Origin: CBDBBY01 sp965203215
Lineage (GTDB): Bacteria > Pseudomonadota > Alphaproteobacteria > Rhodobacterales > Rhodobacteraceae
NCBI GenBank assembly: GCA_965203215.1
Contig: CBDBBY010000001.1
Location: 2,170,001-2,234,000 of the forward strand
Length of the DNA stretch: 64,000 bases
Reading direction: 5' to 3'
Shown: in pieces, positions 35,979 to 45,279 of the stretch
Layout of the letters: the number at the start of each line of letters is the position of its first letter
How positions within the stretch are numbered: the stretch's first letter is position 1
Position numbers and translations under genes: made by a program
Notes under the pieces: model-generated
The model's database searches: none
What the model was told of the DNA's origin: nothing
Seen by the model: only the letters and a program-made list of their open reading frames with translations

Positions 35979-36774
35979 GTTTCTTCCCGGAAACCGCTGT
36001 CCTTGCGTTCACCCAATTGTGTTGCAAATCGGTAGATTGTGCAAGTGCATTACATAATGGTTGCAATTTCGCCGCTCGCCAAGCGCCGCGCTCCGCCTCA
36101 TTGCTCCATTCGTGAAGCGGGCAGGAGAGCGACGGGGCTTCTTCGCGATCAAGGTGCAGACCGCGTTACCGCCGGATTGATTGGTTGGTTGCCTCGGGGC
36201 GTGCTTTCTCTCCTGCATGGATCCCTTCCTTCGAGTTTCCGGCTCGTCGGTTTGGCCGATTGCTCTCCGGGAAACCCGGGGCAGTTCAGAAGTCCACTGT
36301 TGAGACCCTAATGCAACAAGCAAAAATCCGGATTGCCCCGTGAATTCCGATTGCTTCCAGCTGTGCCTGTTTTTCGCTGGCAACAGCGTTGGGGAACGCC
36401 GACCTGACGTTGAAGCACGGTCGCATCTGGATGCAAGCTCAGTCACTTAGTATCGCGGCCAAAGCGATTCAGATGAATCGAACTGCGGATGTGTCACTCA
36501 AATTGGTAAAGTTCTCCCTGTCCCATCATTCACCAAGACGACTCCGATCCAATTTCGAATCAAGAAGCTTTTCTTGCAGTTTTGCTGGATTCAAACATAA
36601 ATTTAACGGCATCTTCATAAAATCTATCCTTGAAGCCGCGCAGAATTCATGCATGACTGTGAGCATATTGATCAATGCATGCTGCGCGCTCGTCCGTTTC
36701 GAGTATCCAGACAAGGCAAAGCCGCGCGAGCGTTGACAACTCAGCGATGCAACAGCCGAAGGAGAGACAGCATC
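35979..36774. other. Long divergent intergenic region of the peptide-type transporter
   Basis: Almost 800 bases between the permease operon and the binding-protein gene. Open frames here (for example minus 36446-36009) have no recognisable motif and poor codon character. The half near the binding-protein gene (36400-36740) is AT-rich. It must hold two divergent promoters and may hold a decayed regulator, but I can assign nothing. Confidence 0.35.
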
Positions 36775-38382
36775 ATGGTTGCAAAATCAAAACTCTTGAA
36801 ACTGCAGTCCGCGCGACTGACCGCGGGAACAATCGACCGGCGGCAATTCATCTCGTCGGCCATGGCGATGGGTGTCGCCCTGCCGACTGCATTGTCGATG
36901 GCAAGCAGCGCAATGGCGATGACGCCAAAAATGGGAGGCCACTTCCGAGTCGGGTCGCGCCATGGTTCGACGACGGATACTTTGGACCCCGCGACGTTCG
37001 AGAACGGGTTCATGACTGGAACAGGTTACATGTACGGCAACAACCTTACCGTAATCGACAATACCGGCCAGCTCGTGAACGAACTTGCCACCAGCGTGGA
37101 TTCGGACGATGCGCAGACCTGGGTGTTCGGACTACCGGCCGGATTGGAATTCCACAACGGGAAAACGCTGACGGCGGGAGACGTGGTCGCGACTTTCAAC
37201 TACCACAGAGACGAGAACTCGAAGTCGGCGGCGAAAGGGCTGTTGACCTCCATCACCGACGTTCGCGCTGACGGCAATAACGTAGTCTTTGAATTGGATG
37301 CTCCGAATGCGGACTTTCCCTACATCGTAAGCGACTACCACCTGATCATCCTGCCGTCCGAAAACGGAATGGTCGATCCAACGGCCGGAATCGGAACAGG
37401 GAGCTATGTGATCGAGGAATTCGAGCCGGGCGTTCGGGTGACGGCAAGCCGCAATCCGAATTACTTCAAATCGGATGCGGCGTATTTCGACTCAGTCGAG
37501 CAGCTTGCGCTGGTCGACACCACGGCGCGCCAGAACGCTCTTATGAACGGCGACGTGGATGCCATTACGGGCGTCGATCCCAAGACCGTGGCTCTCATGT
37601 CCAGAAACCCCGACGTCGAGATCTTGGAGGTGTCCGGCACGTTGCACTACACCTTCCCGATGCGTGTCGATGCGCCTCCGTTCGACAACTATGATCTTCG
37701 GATGGCTCTGAAGCTCGCGCTCAAGCGCCAGGAGATGGTCGACAAGATTCTTCTGGGTCATGGAACGCTCGGCAACGACCATCCGATTTCCTCGGCGACA
37801 TCGTTCTATGCCGACGACATACCGCAACGGGAATTCGATCCGGAGTTGGCAGCCGAGCACTACAGGAGGTCGGGCCACAGCGGACCCATCCAGCTCTCGG
37901 CCTCGGATGCCGCATTCGCAGGAGCGGTCGACGCAGCGCAGCTCTATGCGGCTTCGGCAATGGAAGTGGGCATCGAGATCGAGGTGGTGCGGGAACCCTC
38001 GGACGGCTACTGGTCGAATGTTTGGAACAAAAAGCCTTGGTGCGCCTGTTACTGGGGAGGCCGTCCAACTTCAGATTGGATGTACTCATCGGCATATGTC
38101 GAATCCTCGGAATGGAACGACACTGCATGGCGCAACACTGAATCGGCGAATCGTTTCAACAAGCTTGTCGTGCTTGCCAGGGCAGAACTGGATCAAAGCA
38201 AGCGCGCCCAAATGTACCGGGATACGCAGATGCTCATCCGCGACGCCGGAGGCGCCGTCGTACCGATGTTCGCGAACCATATCATGGGCTTGAACAAAAA
38301 CAGAATCGTGCATGATCCCGTCATTGCAGGAAACTGGGAACTGGACGGAAACCGCGGCTTCGAGCGGTGGTGGATGGCTTGA
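36775..38382 (+). CDS. Extracellular solute-binding protein, family 5, Tat-exported
   Basis: A 535-residue periplasmic binding protein for the adjacent dipeptide-type ABC transporter. The N-terminus has a twin-arginine motif DRRQFISSA followed by a hydrophobic stretch and an Ala-x-Ala-like site (SSAMAM), so folded export by Tat is likely. The SBP_bac_5 signatures are seen in TTDTLDPATFENG, TWVFGLPAGLEFHNGKTLTAGDVVATFNYHRD, GTGSYVIEEFEPG and NPNYFKSDAAYFDSVE. GGAG lies 10 bases upstream of the ATG. The frame is open 42 codons upstream without conservation. Confidence 0.92.
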   Translation: MVAKSKLLKLQSARLTAGTIDRRQFISSAMAMGVALPTALSMASSAMAMTPKMGGHFRVGSRHGSTTDTLDPATFENGFMTGTGYMYGNNLTVIDNTGQLVNELATSVDSDDAQTWVFGLPAGLEFHNGKTLTAGDVVATFNYHRDENSKSAAKGLLTSITDVRADGNNVVFELDAPNADFPYIVSDYHLIILPSENGMVDPTAGIGTGSYVIEEFEPGVRVTASRNPNYFKSDAAYFDSVEQLALVDTTARQNALMNGDVDAITGVDPKTVALMSRNPDVEILEVSGTLHYTFPMRVDAPPFDNYDLRMALKLALKRQEMVDKILLGHGTLGNDHPISSATSFYADDIPQREFDPELAAEHYRRSGHSGPIQLSASDAAFAGAVDAAQLYAASAMEVGIEIEVVREPSDGYWSNVWNKKPWCACYWGGRPTSDWMYSSAYVESSEWNDTAWRNTESANRFNKLVVLARAELDQSKRAQMYRDTQMLIRDAGGAVVPMFANHIMGLNKNRIVHDPVIAGNWELDGNRGFERWWMA

Positions 38383-38405
38383 GCGCCGCATAACCCAAAT
38401 TCGAA

Positions 38406-38432
38406 TCGGCGGCCTTCGGCCGCCGATTTCTT
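38406..38432 (+). terminator. Intrinsic terminator after the binding-protein gene
   Basis: TCGGCGGCC and GGCCGCCGA form a perfect 9-bp stem with a TTC loop, followed by TTTCTT. It lies 23 bases after the stop codon and separates the binding-protein gene from apt. Confidence 0.75.
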
Positions 38433-38651
38433 GCTCCGCGCGAGTGCGGAGACTTCATTCCGGCTCAAGGCGGAGAACCGCCAAACAGCATTGTTGCACC
38501 CGCGCCAATATCAATGATGCGCCGGGCGGGCGGCCTTGAATCACCTTCAAGCGCCGAATACCCTGTCTCCGGCAAAAGATGTTGCGGCAAACCAAATCCA
38601 GCAAACGCCCGCCGCAACTCGGCCCGAACGGCAACCGGAGAGACCGCGGCC

Positions 38652-39188
38652 ATGTCGAACCTGAAATCCGTAAGGGACTACATCCGCAACATACCCGATT
38701 TTCCGCATGAAGGCATTCAATTCAAGGACGTGACGACCTTGTTCACCGACCCGCGCGGATTCAGGATCGCGGTCGACCAGCTCATCCACCCGTTTTCCGG
38801 CGAGCGAATCGACAAGGTGGCGGGACTGGAGGCGCGCGGATTCGTCCTCGCCGGCGCCGTCGCCCATCAGCTTTCCGCCGGTTTCGTCCCGATCCGTAAG
38901 CAAGGCAAGCTTCCCGGCGAGACCATGTCCGAGCCCTACGAACTCGAATACGGCCAAGAAGTCATGGAAATCCACACCGATGCCCTTCAAGCGGGCGACA
39001 AAGTGCTTGTCGTGGACGATCTGCTTGCTACCGGGGGCACTGCGGAGGCGGGAATCCGCCTGCTTGAGCGGCTGGGAGCCGATATCGTGGGTTGCGCGTT
39101 CATAATCAATCTTGTCGCATTGAACGGCCAGAAGAAGCTGGAGGAATTGGGAATGCGGACTCATTTTCTCTGCGACTTCGACGATTGA
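38652..39188 (+). CDS. apt: Adenine phosphoribosyltransferase
   Basis: A 178-residue purine salvage enzyme making AMP from adenine and PRPP. It opens LKSVRDYIRNIPDFPHEGIQFKDVTTLF, has GLEARGFVLAGAVA and the PRPP loop VLVVDDLLATGGTAEAG. I chose the ATG at 38652; the frame is open 46 codons upstream but only the later start matches the family. Functionally it pairs with mtnP, 6 kb upstream. Confidence 0.94.
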   Translation: MSNLKSVRDYIRNIPDFPHEGIQFKDVTTLFTDPRGFRIAVDQLIHPFSGERIDKVAGLEARGFVLAGAVAHQLSAGFVPIRKQGKLPGETMSEPYELEYGQEVMEIHTDALQAGDKVLVVDDLLATGGTAEAGIRLLERLGADIVGCAFIINLVALNGQKKLEELGMRTHFLCDFDD

Positions 39189-39264
39189 CAGATCCGCTGC
39201 AAAGCGAAACTCATGCCGTTCCGCAAAATTCCGACCTCTGAGCCAGTCGGCGATGCCGCAGCAA

Positions 39265-40032
39265 TCACATGCGCCGAAACAGGTGCGCATAAGTCGCGCT
39301 GACGGTCAAACTTTCGGGGCGATTCTTCAAGGTCAGCCTGTAGCGCCCGCGAAAATCCCGACTCGCCGAAGCGATGGCGGACACGTTGACGATCGTGCCG
39401 CGGTGAATTCTCCAGAAACAGGCCGGATCCAGACGCGCGGACAAGTCGGTGATGGACAGCTTCACCAAATGTTCCGCGTCTTCCGTGAACGCGGACGTAT
39501 ATTTCTGGTCAGCCCGAAAGAATTGCACTTGATTGACATCGACGAACTGCACCGTCTCGCCCAGCCCGACTCTAAGCCATCTTAGATGCGAACCTGTCTT
39601 GGCCAGCTGCTGCGCAATCGAATCAAGCACTTCTTCGGAAAAGCTCGACGAAGTGCGCTGCCGAAGCCGTTCAATTGTCTCGCTCAAGCGCCCGACTGTC
39701 GCCGGCTTGACGAGATAATCCACCGCCGAACGCTCAAATGCCTCCAGCGCATGCTCGTCGAACGCGGTGACGAAGACTATCGCGGTATCATTCGTTTGAG
39801 CGTTATGCCGCTTCGCGACTTCCAATCCCGACATGCCCGGCATCCGAATATCCAGAAACGCCACGTCGGGGCTGTGCTCGCTGAGTGCCGCAAGGGCTGA
39901 AACGCCGTCTCCGACGGACGCGACGACCTGCGCCTCGGGCCAAAGCTCATCCAGCAACCGCTCAAGGTGTCGGCGAAGCGCCGGCTCGTCGTCGGCGACG
40001 ACCGCCGTAGCGCGACGAAGCTTGCCGGCCAC
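39265..40032 (-). CDS. LytTR-type response regulator (LytR/AlgR family)
   Basis: A 255-residue two-component regulator. The receiver domain has acidic pocket DDE near residue 14-16, phospho-acceptor D61 in AFLDIRMPGMSGLE and the Lys of YLVKPA. The C-terminal LytTR DNA-binding domain (about 150-255) has LRVGLGETVQFVDVNQVQFFRADQKY and FWRIHRGTIVNV. Its partner kinase is encoded about 150 bases upstream on the same strand. The target genes are unknown. Confidence 0.9.
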   Translation of the reverse strand: MAGKLRRATAVVADDEPALRRHLERLLDELWPEAQVVASVGDGVSALAALSEHSPDVAFLDIRMPGMSGLEVAKRHNAQTNDTAIVFVTAFDEHALEAFERSAVDYLVKPATVGRLSETIERLRQRTSSSFSEEVLDSIAQQLAKTGSHLRWLRVGLGETVQFVDVNQVQFFRADQKYTSAFTEDAEHLVKLSITDLSARLDPACFWRIHRGTIVNVSAIASASRDFRGRYRLTLKNRPESLTVSATYAHLFRRM

Positions 40033-40186
40033 GACTCAAATCCCGCCGGAGGAACGCATCGCGGCTGCCTCCGAAGCTTTGCCGACCGCTTGCTCTGGAC
40101 AAACTGTTTTCATCTGCTTCCAACGCGGGCGCGATGCCGGTGCCGCCGCGCGGCAACGGTTGATTCGCGACGCTATTGCGAGCGCT

Positions 40187-41242
40187 TCACTCTGCAGTGT
40201 CATTTGCCGGAATCCGAATCACGACGCACACGCCGCCGCCGGACGATTCTGTCAACGCCAAGCTGCCTTCGTCGCCGTATACGCTGCGGAGACGCTCGCG
40301 AACGTTGGCGATGCACTCGCCTGCGGCCTCGGAATTGTCTTTGTCGAGTCCAACTCCGTCATCTTGAACCTTGATTTCAACTTGGTCCGCGACCTTTTCC
40401 GCAGACACCAGAACCGTACCGCCTTCAATGGACGGCTCAACGCCGTGCAGAATCGCGTTTTCCACAAGCGGCTGCACCAGAAGCGGCGGAAGCCTCAGCC
40501 TTTCCACTTCCGGAGTCGTCGATACCTTGCGCCGAAGACGGCCGTCCATGCGCTGGGCTTGGATTTCGAGATATGCGCGGACCAGTTCCAGCTCGTCGCC
40601 AAGCGTCGCATCGGGCGCGCGAGTTCGATTCAGCGTGGCCCGCAACACCATCGTCAGCTGCTCAAGCAACTCCGCCGCTCGGGACGGATCCGTTTGAATC
40701 AACGAAATGACATTCGAAAGCGTGTTGAACAGGAAATGCGGTTCCATCTGCGCTTGAAGCACGCGCAGTTCCGCTTCCGCCAACGCCTTGTCGCGCACGA
40801 GCGCATCGCGCTCCGCCTGCTCAAGCTTGCCGCGCGCCGCCCAAAGCTCGAACATCAGCCTGAATCCGATCACGCCCAGAACGCCGAACAAGAGCGCGAA
40901 CGCCAGCGGCGAACTGTTATCCTGCAAAAGGAGCAAGGGTCGCCCGGCAACAATCAAGCCGCCGAACACAAGGCCAATGACGATTCCGACAATCGTCATC
41001 AAGACGACGACAAAGTGCAAATTGACGCTCGACGCCAGAAGCCTGATGCCCCAGTGGATGCAGATATGGACAGAAAAGCCGATCGAATAGCTTACCAGAA
41101 GGTAGTTTGCGACGCGGTCCCCAAACGCGGTCGCCATGGCGACGCCCACGGTCGTGCAAAACAAAAAATTCGCCGACCAGCCCCACAGATAAGGGTGGGC
41201 GCGCACTGAAGAAGCAAGTTTTTCCCACATGTCATTTCTCAC
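40187..41242 (-). CDS. LytS-type sensor histidine kinase (His_kinase family PF06580)
   Basis: A 351-residue membrane kinase. Four hydrophobic segments lie between residues 20 and 130, followed by a coiled-coil linker (KLEQAERDALVRDKALAEAELRVLQ). The phospho-acceptor H169 is in QMEPHFLFNTLSNV, the LytS-type box. The ATPase domain has PPLLVQPLVENAILHG and a degenerate G-box VQDDGVGLD. No extracellular sensor domain is obvious, so the signal is probably sensed in the membrane. It is transcribed just ahead of the LytTR regulator. Confidence 0.9.
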   Translation of the reverse strand: MRNDMWEKLASSVRAHPYLWGWSANFLFCTTVGVAMATAFGDRVANYLLVSYSIGFSVHICIHWGIRLLASSVNLHFVVVLMTIVGIVIGLVFGGLIVAGRPLLLLQDNSSPLAFALLFGVLGVIGFRLMFELWAARGKLEQAERDALVRDKALAEAELRVLQAQMEPHFLFNTLSNVISLIQTDPSRAAELLEQLTMVLRATLNRTRAPDATLGDELELVRAYLEIQAQRMDGRLRRKVSTTPEVERLRLPPLLVQPLVENAILHGVEPSIEGGTVLVSAEKVADQVEIKVQDDGVGLDKDNSEAAGECIANVRERLRSVYGDEGSLALTESSGGGVCVVIRIPANDTAE

Positions 41243-41596
41243 TGTGTAGACGGAAGTCGTCGCGCAGCGTCCAAATCAAGCACATCGGCGCAAAGTCTTC
41301 AAAGCCTCGACTTCGACCTGATTCTCGATCATGGCGGGCGCTGCATGCGCATCGGTCCGCCTGTCCTGAATTGTGGTTGCACCTGAACGCAAATTCCCCG
41401 GTCTCCGAAATGCTGCCGCGGCAGGCCGGGCGTAGGCTCAGCCACAGCCCGGCCGTTCACGCGTGCGGTTCGATGTTGTTGGTCCGCGTCCGCGCGCGCC
41501 CTGATGAACATGCCGCAATTCATGAGATCACGTATCCCGCAGCGTTCCGAGGATTCTTTGCGGAGCAATTCGGCGCAGCAAAGATTCGGATTGCCT
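41243..41596. other. Intergenic stretch between carotenoid oxygenase and kinase genes
   Basis: No gene I can support. It should contain the terminator of the oxygenase unit and the promoter of the kinase-regulator pair, both on the minus strand, but neither is obvious. Confidence 0.3.
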
Positions 41597-43189
41597 TTAA
41601 AGTGCCTCGGCGAGACGAGGACTGAAGCGGCCGTGCAAGCCCAACGGCATCGGTTCCGGCAACGTCGCAGTTGCGACAGGACCAGCTTCGATCTCGCCTG
41701 CATCGAATATGCTGAGGACGGTCGAACGCTCCCTCCAATTCAGCGCCGTCCCGATCAGCCAGCCTTGGCTTTCGCTGGTTCCCGCCGGATCCGGAGCAAA
41801 GATGTGCTCCTCCGGAATGAGGGTTTCGGGATAGCGGAATTTCCGAACGTCTCCCGTATCCGTGTTCAACCTTGCCACGGTGTCCAGACCGCCGTGCACA
41901 GAAGGAGTCGAATCGCCCCGCTCATCCGCACCCAGAACCGTCACCCATTGGTGCCGCCGGGCGCTCCTTCTCGGATCCACGGCCGGAAAGTCGGTCGCGA
42001 ACTCCGGCGGTCCGAGCAGTTCTTGGCCAACGGTTTGTTCGCGCGTGTCGATGCGATACAGAACATGGCGAGCCAGCCGCTCATCCGGGCTGCGAAGCTC
42101 TCCCCTCATAACCCCGCGCAAGCTTCCGTACATCGGATCCGGGCTGCTGTAGCGCGCTCCGTCGAATCGAATGACGCCTGCCTCGTCTTCCCAAGCGTTG
42201 CCGAAATGGAACGACCACTCCGAAGGCAGCTCCAGCCAAATGCGCGAATTGAAATCGTCCTTGTCGACCACAAGCACGCGCGTCGGACGGTCCGGCTTCC
42301 AAACATGCCGGTCAAGAAAACTTAGAGACCCGTCGGAATTCGGATCGAAATCAAGAGGCGGAAGCAGCAGCACGAGGTGGCGCTTCGTGACGACGAAATC
42401 ATGCGGCATAGTCATCGGCTCCACCGGAAACGCCGTCGCCTGCTTCAAGGATCCGCTCGGGTCCAATTGCCAAAGCACCAGCATTCCGGCGAAGCTGGCA
42501 TATCCGAAATTCCAGATCGTTCCGTCCGCATCCACCCTCGGATGGGCTGAAAACGGAGCGCCGCGGGTTTCGGGACTGAATGTCTGCAAGCCCAACGTAT
42601 CCAGGCTGTCGGGATCAAGCCGCCAAGGCGAACCTCCCTCCCAAAGGGCCCAAAGCTCGCCCGGCAACGGAAGCACGCTGATGTTCGCGGCATTGATCGC
42701 GTCCGCATGCGTCACGGCGCAGCTCGACTGAACAACCGTGCCGAAGGCCGGATAAAGCGCGCGACCGGCGGCTCGTTCGGCATTGTATTTGGACGTCCGC
42801 ACCATGCGCGCATGATGATCGACCTTGCCGTCGCCGATGCGCCATGCCTGCACCATGCCGTCGCCGTCGAACCAGTGCCGATATCGGAACTCGCCGATTT
42901 CGTGTCGAGCCGGACCGTTGCGGAACAGCGTGCCTTCAAGCCTCGACGGCAGCCGCCCCTGCAGTTCGGCGCGTCTGACGGGAATTCCATCTTTGTCCGT
43001 GCCTTCATAACCGACGAGCCAAGGTCGTTCGGCAAGAGCATCCCGGAACGCTTTCTTCCAAGGATCCGGAGCGACGACGGCATCTGCAGCGCAAGCCATC
43101 TCGGCCGCCGCGGCGCGAATAGGATTCGAGAAGGCGGCGGAGAGGCCCGCCGCTCCCGCCATCGTCTTAAGCAAATCGCGACGATTCAT
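41597..43189 (-). CDS. Carotenoid oxygenase (RPE65/CCD family) with a Tat signal
   Basis: A 530-residue non-heme iron oxygenase that would cleave a carotenoid, apocarotenoid or stilbene double bond. All four iron-ligand His blocks can be seen: APFSAHPRVD, TMPHDFVVT, EWSFHFGNAW and, at the C-terminus, PLGLHGRF. The N-terminus MNRRDLLKTMAGAAGLSAAF with a following Ala-rich stretch is a twin-arginine signal, so the enzyme is likely exported to the periplasm. The start at 43189 fits this; the frame is open about 200 codons upstream through another gene. It follows the DUF2141 gene by 8 bases, so the two are probably cotranscribed. Confidence 0.9.
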   Translation of the reverse strand: MNRRDLLKTMAGAAGLSAAFSNPIRAAAAEMACAADAVVAPDPWKKAFRDALAERPWLVGYEGTDKDGIPVRRAELQGRLPSRLEGTLFRNGPARHEIGEFRYRHWFDGDGMVQAWRIGDGKVDHHARMVRTSKYNAERAAGRALYPAFGTVVQSSCAVTHADAINAANISVLPLPGELWALWEGGSPWRLDPDSLDTLGLQTFSPETRGAPFSAHPRVDADGTIWNFGYASFAGMLVLWQLDPSGSLKQATAFPVEPMTMPHDFVVTKRHLVLLLPPLDFDPNSDGSLSFLDRHVWKPDRPTRVLVVDKDDFNSRIWLELPSEWSFHFGNAWEDEAGVIRFDGARYSSPDPMYGSLRGVMRGELRSPDERLARHVLYRIDTREQTVGQELLGPPEFATDFPAVDPRRSARRHQWVTVLGADERGDSTPSVHGGLDTVARLNTDTGDVRKFRYPETLIPEEHIFAPDPAGTSESQGWLIGTALNWRERSTVLSIFDAGEIEAGPVATATLPEPMPLGLHGRFSPRLAEAL

Positions 43190-43197
43190 GGTTCGCC

Positions 43198-43626
43198 TCA
43201 GTAGTGCATCAGGTTGATTGATTGAGTTTCGGCATCGTCTCCGACATCGAACTTGACGGCGTTCCATTTCGGAGGGCCGAAAGATCCGACCGCGTTGTTC
43301 GAAGTCGCCCAAGGCTCGGATGGAATGCCCAGGAGCGTCGTGCCGAGTTCGCCGTCGCCGTCCAGATCGTGGAAGACCCGGATTGCGTAAGATCCGGGCG
43401 AAAGCGCTACCGAGAAACTCGTCGAAGGCATTGCAGGTTCCATGGTGAACGAAAAGACCGGAGCATCCTCCTCTGCGAAGCCTGCCTCTCCTCGGACCAC
43501 CTGGCCGTAGAGCATCCCTTCCGCGCTCCGAATGTCCTTGATCGTGACCATCACTTCTCCTGCGCTTGCGACGGATGTCGCAAAGAGAACTCCGAGGCCG
43601 ATCATCGATAATCTGTTCATTTGCAT
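43198..43626 (-). CDS. DUF2141 domain-containing secreted protein
   Basis: A 142-residue protein with an N-terminal Sec signal (SMIGLGVLFATSVASAGE) and a DUF2141 beta-sandwich. The family block SPGSYAIRVFHDLDGDGELGTTLLGIPSEPWATSNNA is very clear, and FGPPKWNAVKFDV follows. DUF2141 proteins have no known biochemical role but often lie near carotenoid-related genes; here the next gene is a carotenoid oxygenase. I chose the ATG at 43626; one two codons later is also possible. Confidence 0.85.
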   Translation of the reverse strand: MQMNRLSMIGLGVLFATSVASAGEVMVTIKDIRSAEGMLYGQVVRGEAGFAEEDAPVFSFTMEPAMPSTSFSVALSPGSYAIRVFHDLDGDGELGTTLLGIPSEPWATSNNAVGSFGPPKWNAVKFDVGDDAETQSINLMHY

Positions 43627-43818
43627 TGTTCCTTTTGTTCGCGCGAACGGTTTTCGTCCGCTCCGGATGCGGTTTTCCCGGGCGAAACGCCGATGCGAAA
43701 GCGCGAGGCGACAAAAGCGCATTTTCGGGAACGAATGCGGTCGACCGCGCCGCGAATTGAGAATTCGGCGCACGTACCGCGGGCAAAATAGAAAATAGAA
43801 TGAGCGAAGCGGACCCGG

Positions 43819-45231
43819 CTACGAATCGATGACCGCGCCCGGGTTCATGATGCCGTCCGGATCCAACGCGGACTTGATTCTCCGCATCGCGGCGACGAAC
43901 GCCGGATCGCCATGTTTCGCCAGTTCCGAGGCGTTCGACCTGCCGACGCCGTGTTCCGCGGAGATCGACCCGCCGTATTCGCGCACCAATCCGAAGACGG
44001 CCTGCCTTATCTTTTCCCGGCTTGCCGGATCCCTACTCCCGCCGGGCGGAGGAAACACATTGTAATGCAGGTTCCCGTCGCCGACATGCCCGAAACAATT
44101 GATGCGGAATTCGCCGATTTCCCGAATCGCGGAACCGGCGCGGTCGATGAAGTCGGGAATCTTGGAAACCGGAACTGAAATGTCGTGCGAAGCGACCGCG
44201 CCGATTCGCTTGTTGGCTGCAGGTATCGACTCGCGCATCCGCCAAAAATCGGACGCCTGCGCGACGGAACGGGCCATTGAGCCGTCTCGGACCAGCCCCT
44301 TGTCGAATGCTGCAACCGCCGCATCCTCCAGTCGCTCATGCATTCCGCGTTCCGCCTCGGTCCCGACCTCCGCAAGCACCATCCAGTCGTGCCGTTCGGA
44401 AAACGGCAGCCTGATATCGGGCAGAGCTTCGGCGAGAAAGTCCAGCCCAGTTCCCGCGATCAGCTCGAATGCCGATACCTCGCCTCCGAAACGGGCTTGG
44501 AAAAAGTCCAGCAGTTCGACCGCTCCTCTCGGATCCTTGACCGCGAACACGGCTGCGGCAGCATCCTCAAGGCTGCGACGCAAGGTCAGGCTTGCAGCCG
44601 TGATCAATCCGAGCGTGCCTTCGGAACCGATCAGAAGATTCTTCAGGTCGTAGCCGAAGTTGTCCTTGCGCAGCGCACTGAGGCCGTTCCAGATCGACCC
44701 GTCGGGAAGCACCGCTTCGATCCCAAGGCAAAGGTCGCGCATGTTTCCGTATCTAAGGACGCGCACCCCTCCGGCGTTCGTGGCCAAGTTGCCGCCGATC
44801 TGGCTGCTTCCCTGAGATGCTATCGAAAGCGGAAACTGGCGCCCGGCTTCCGTTGCCGCATCCTGCACGGTCTGCAGGGTGCAAGCAGCTTCCGCGACGA
44901 TCACATTGTCCGCAAGATCCAGGCGCCTGATCTTGTTCATCCGCTCCAGCGAGAGAATGATCGGAGCAGGCAGACCGACACCGATCTGCCCGCCGACCAG
45001 TCCGGTTCCGCCTCCGTACGGCACCAACGGAATCCGCTCGGTCCTGCAGAACATGACGACCTTGGAAACTTCGGCGGCGTTCGACGGAGCGATGACGAAT
45101 CCGTCTTCGCCTAAATATGCGCCGCGCGGCTCCGACCGGTAGCGGTCCTCAAGCGGCTTGAAAGCGACCTCGGGGAGTTGGCTGGCAAGGATCTCCAGCG
45201 ATTCCGGAGTCGCAGGGTTGAGCGTCGTCAT
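43819..45231 (-). CDS. FAD-linked 2-hydroxyacid dehydrogenase (D-lactate/glycolate oxidase GlcD-like)
   Basis: A 470-residue flavoprotein of the FAD-binding_4/FAD-oxidase_C type. The FAD-binding half has IPLVPYGGGTGLVGGQ, SQGSSQIGGNLATNAGGVRVLRYGNMRDLCLGIEAVLPDG and LLIGSEGTLGLIT. The C-terminal half has GHVGDGNLHYNVFPP and the SAEHGVGRSNA motif. Likely substrates are D-lactate, glycolate or D-2-hydroxyglutarate; sequence alone does not separate them. It follows the rimJ-like gene by 48 bases. Confidence 0.88.
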   Translation of the reverse strand: MTTLNPATPESLEILASQLPEVAFKPLEDRYRSEPRGAYLGEDGFVIAPSNAAEVSKVVMFCRTERIPLVPYGGGTGLVGGQIGVGLPAPIILSLERMNKIRRLDLADNVIVAEAACTLQTVQDAATEAGRQFPLSIASQGSSQIGGNLATNAGGVRVLRYGNMRDLCLGIEAVLPDGSIWNGLSALRKDNFGYDLKNLLIGSEGTLGLITAASLTLRRSLEDAAAAVFAVKDPRGAVELLDFFQARFGGEVSAFELIAGTGLDFLAEALPDIRLPFSERHDWMVLAEVGTEAERGMHERLEDAAVAAFDKGLVRDGSMARSVAQASDFWRMRESIPAANKRIGAVASHDISVPVSKIPDFIDRAGSAIREIGEFRINCFGHVGDGNLHYNVFPPPGGSRDPASREKIRQAVFGLVREYGGSISAEHGVGRSNASELAKHGDPAFVAAMRRIKSALDPDGIMNPGAVIDS

Positions 45232-45279
45232 TCCAGCCTTTGAAGTCCTGGCAGCCCCTTCTTGGACCCAGCCGAGTCC

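Noticed and set aside
36009..36446. Minus-strand frame of 145 codons upstream of the peptide-type permease operon
   Set aside because: No motif, no ribosome binding site, and composition like neighbouring chance frames.
43190..43786. N-terminal extension of the carotenoid oxygenase frame
   Set aside because: The extension lies antisense-free but out of frame over the DUF2141 gene and has no conserved sequence; the Tat leader at 43189 is the natural start.
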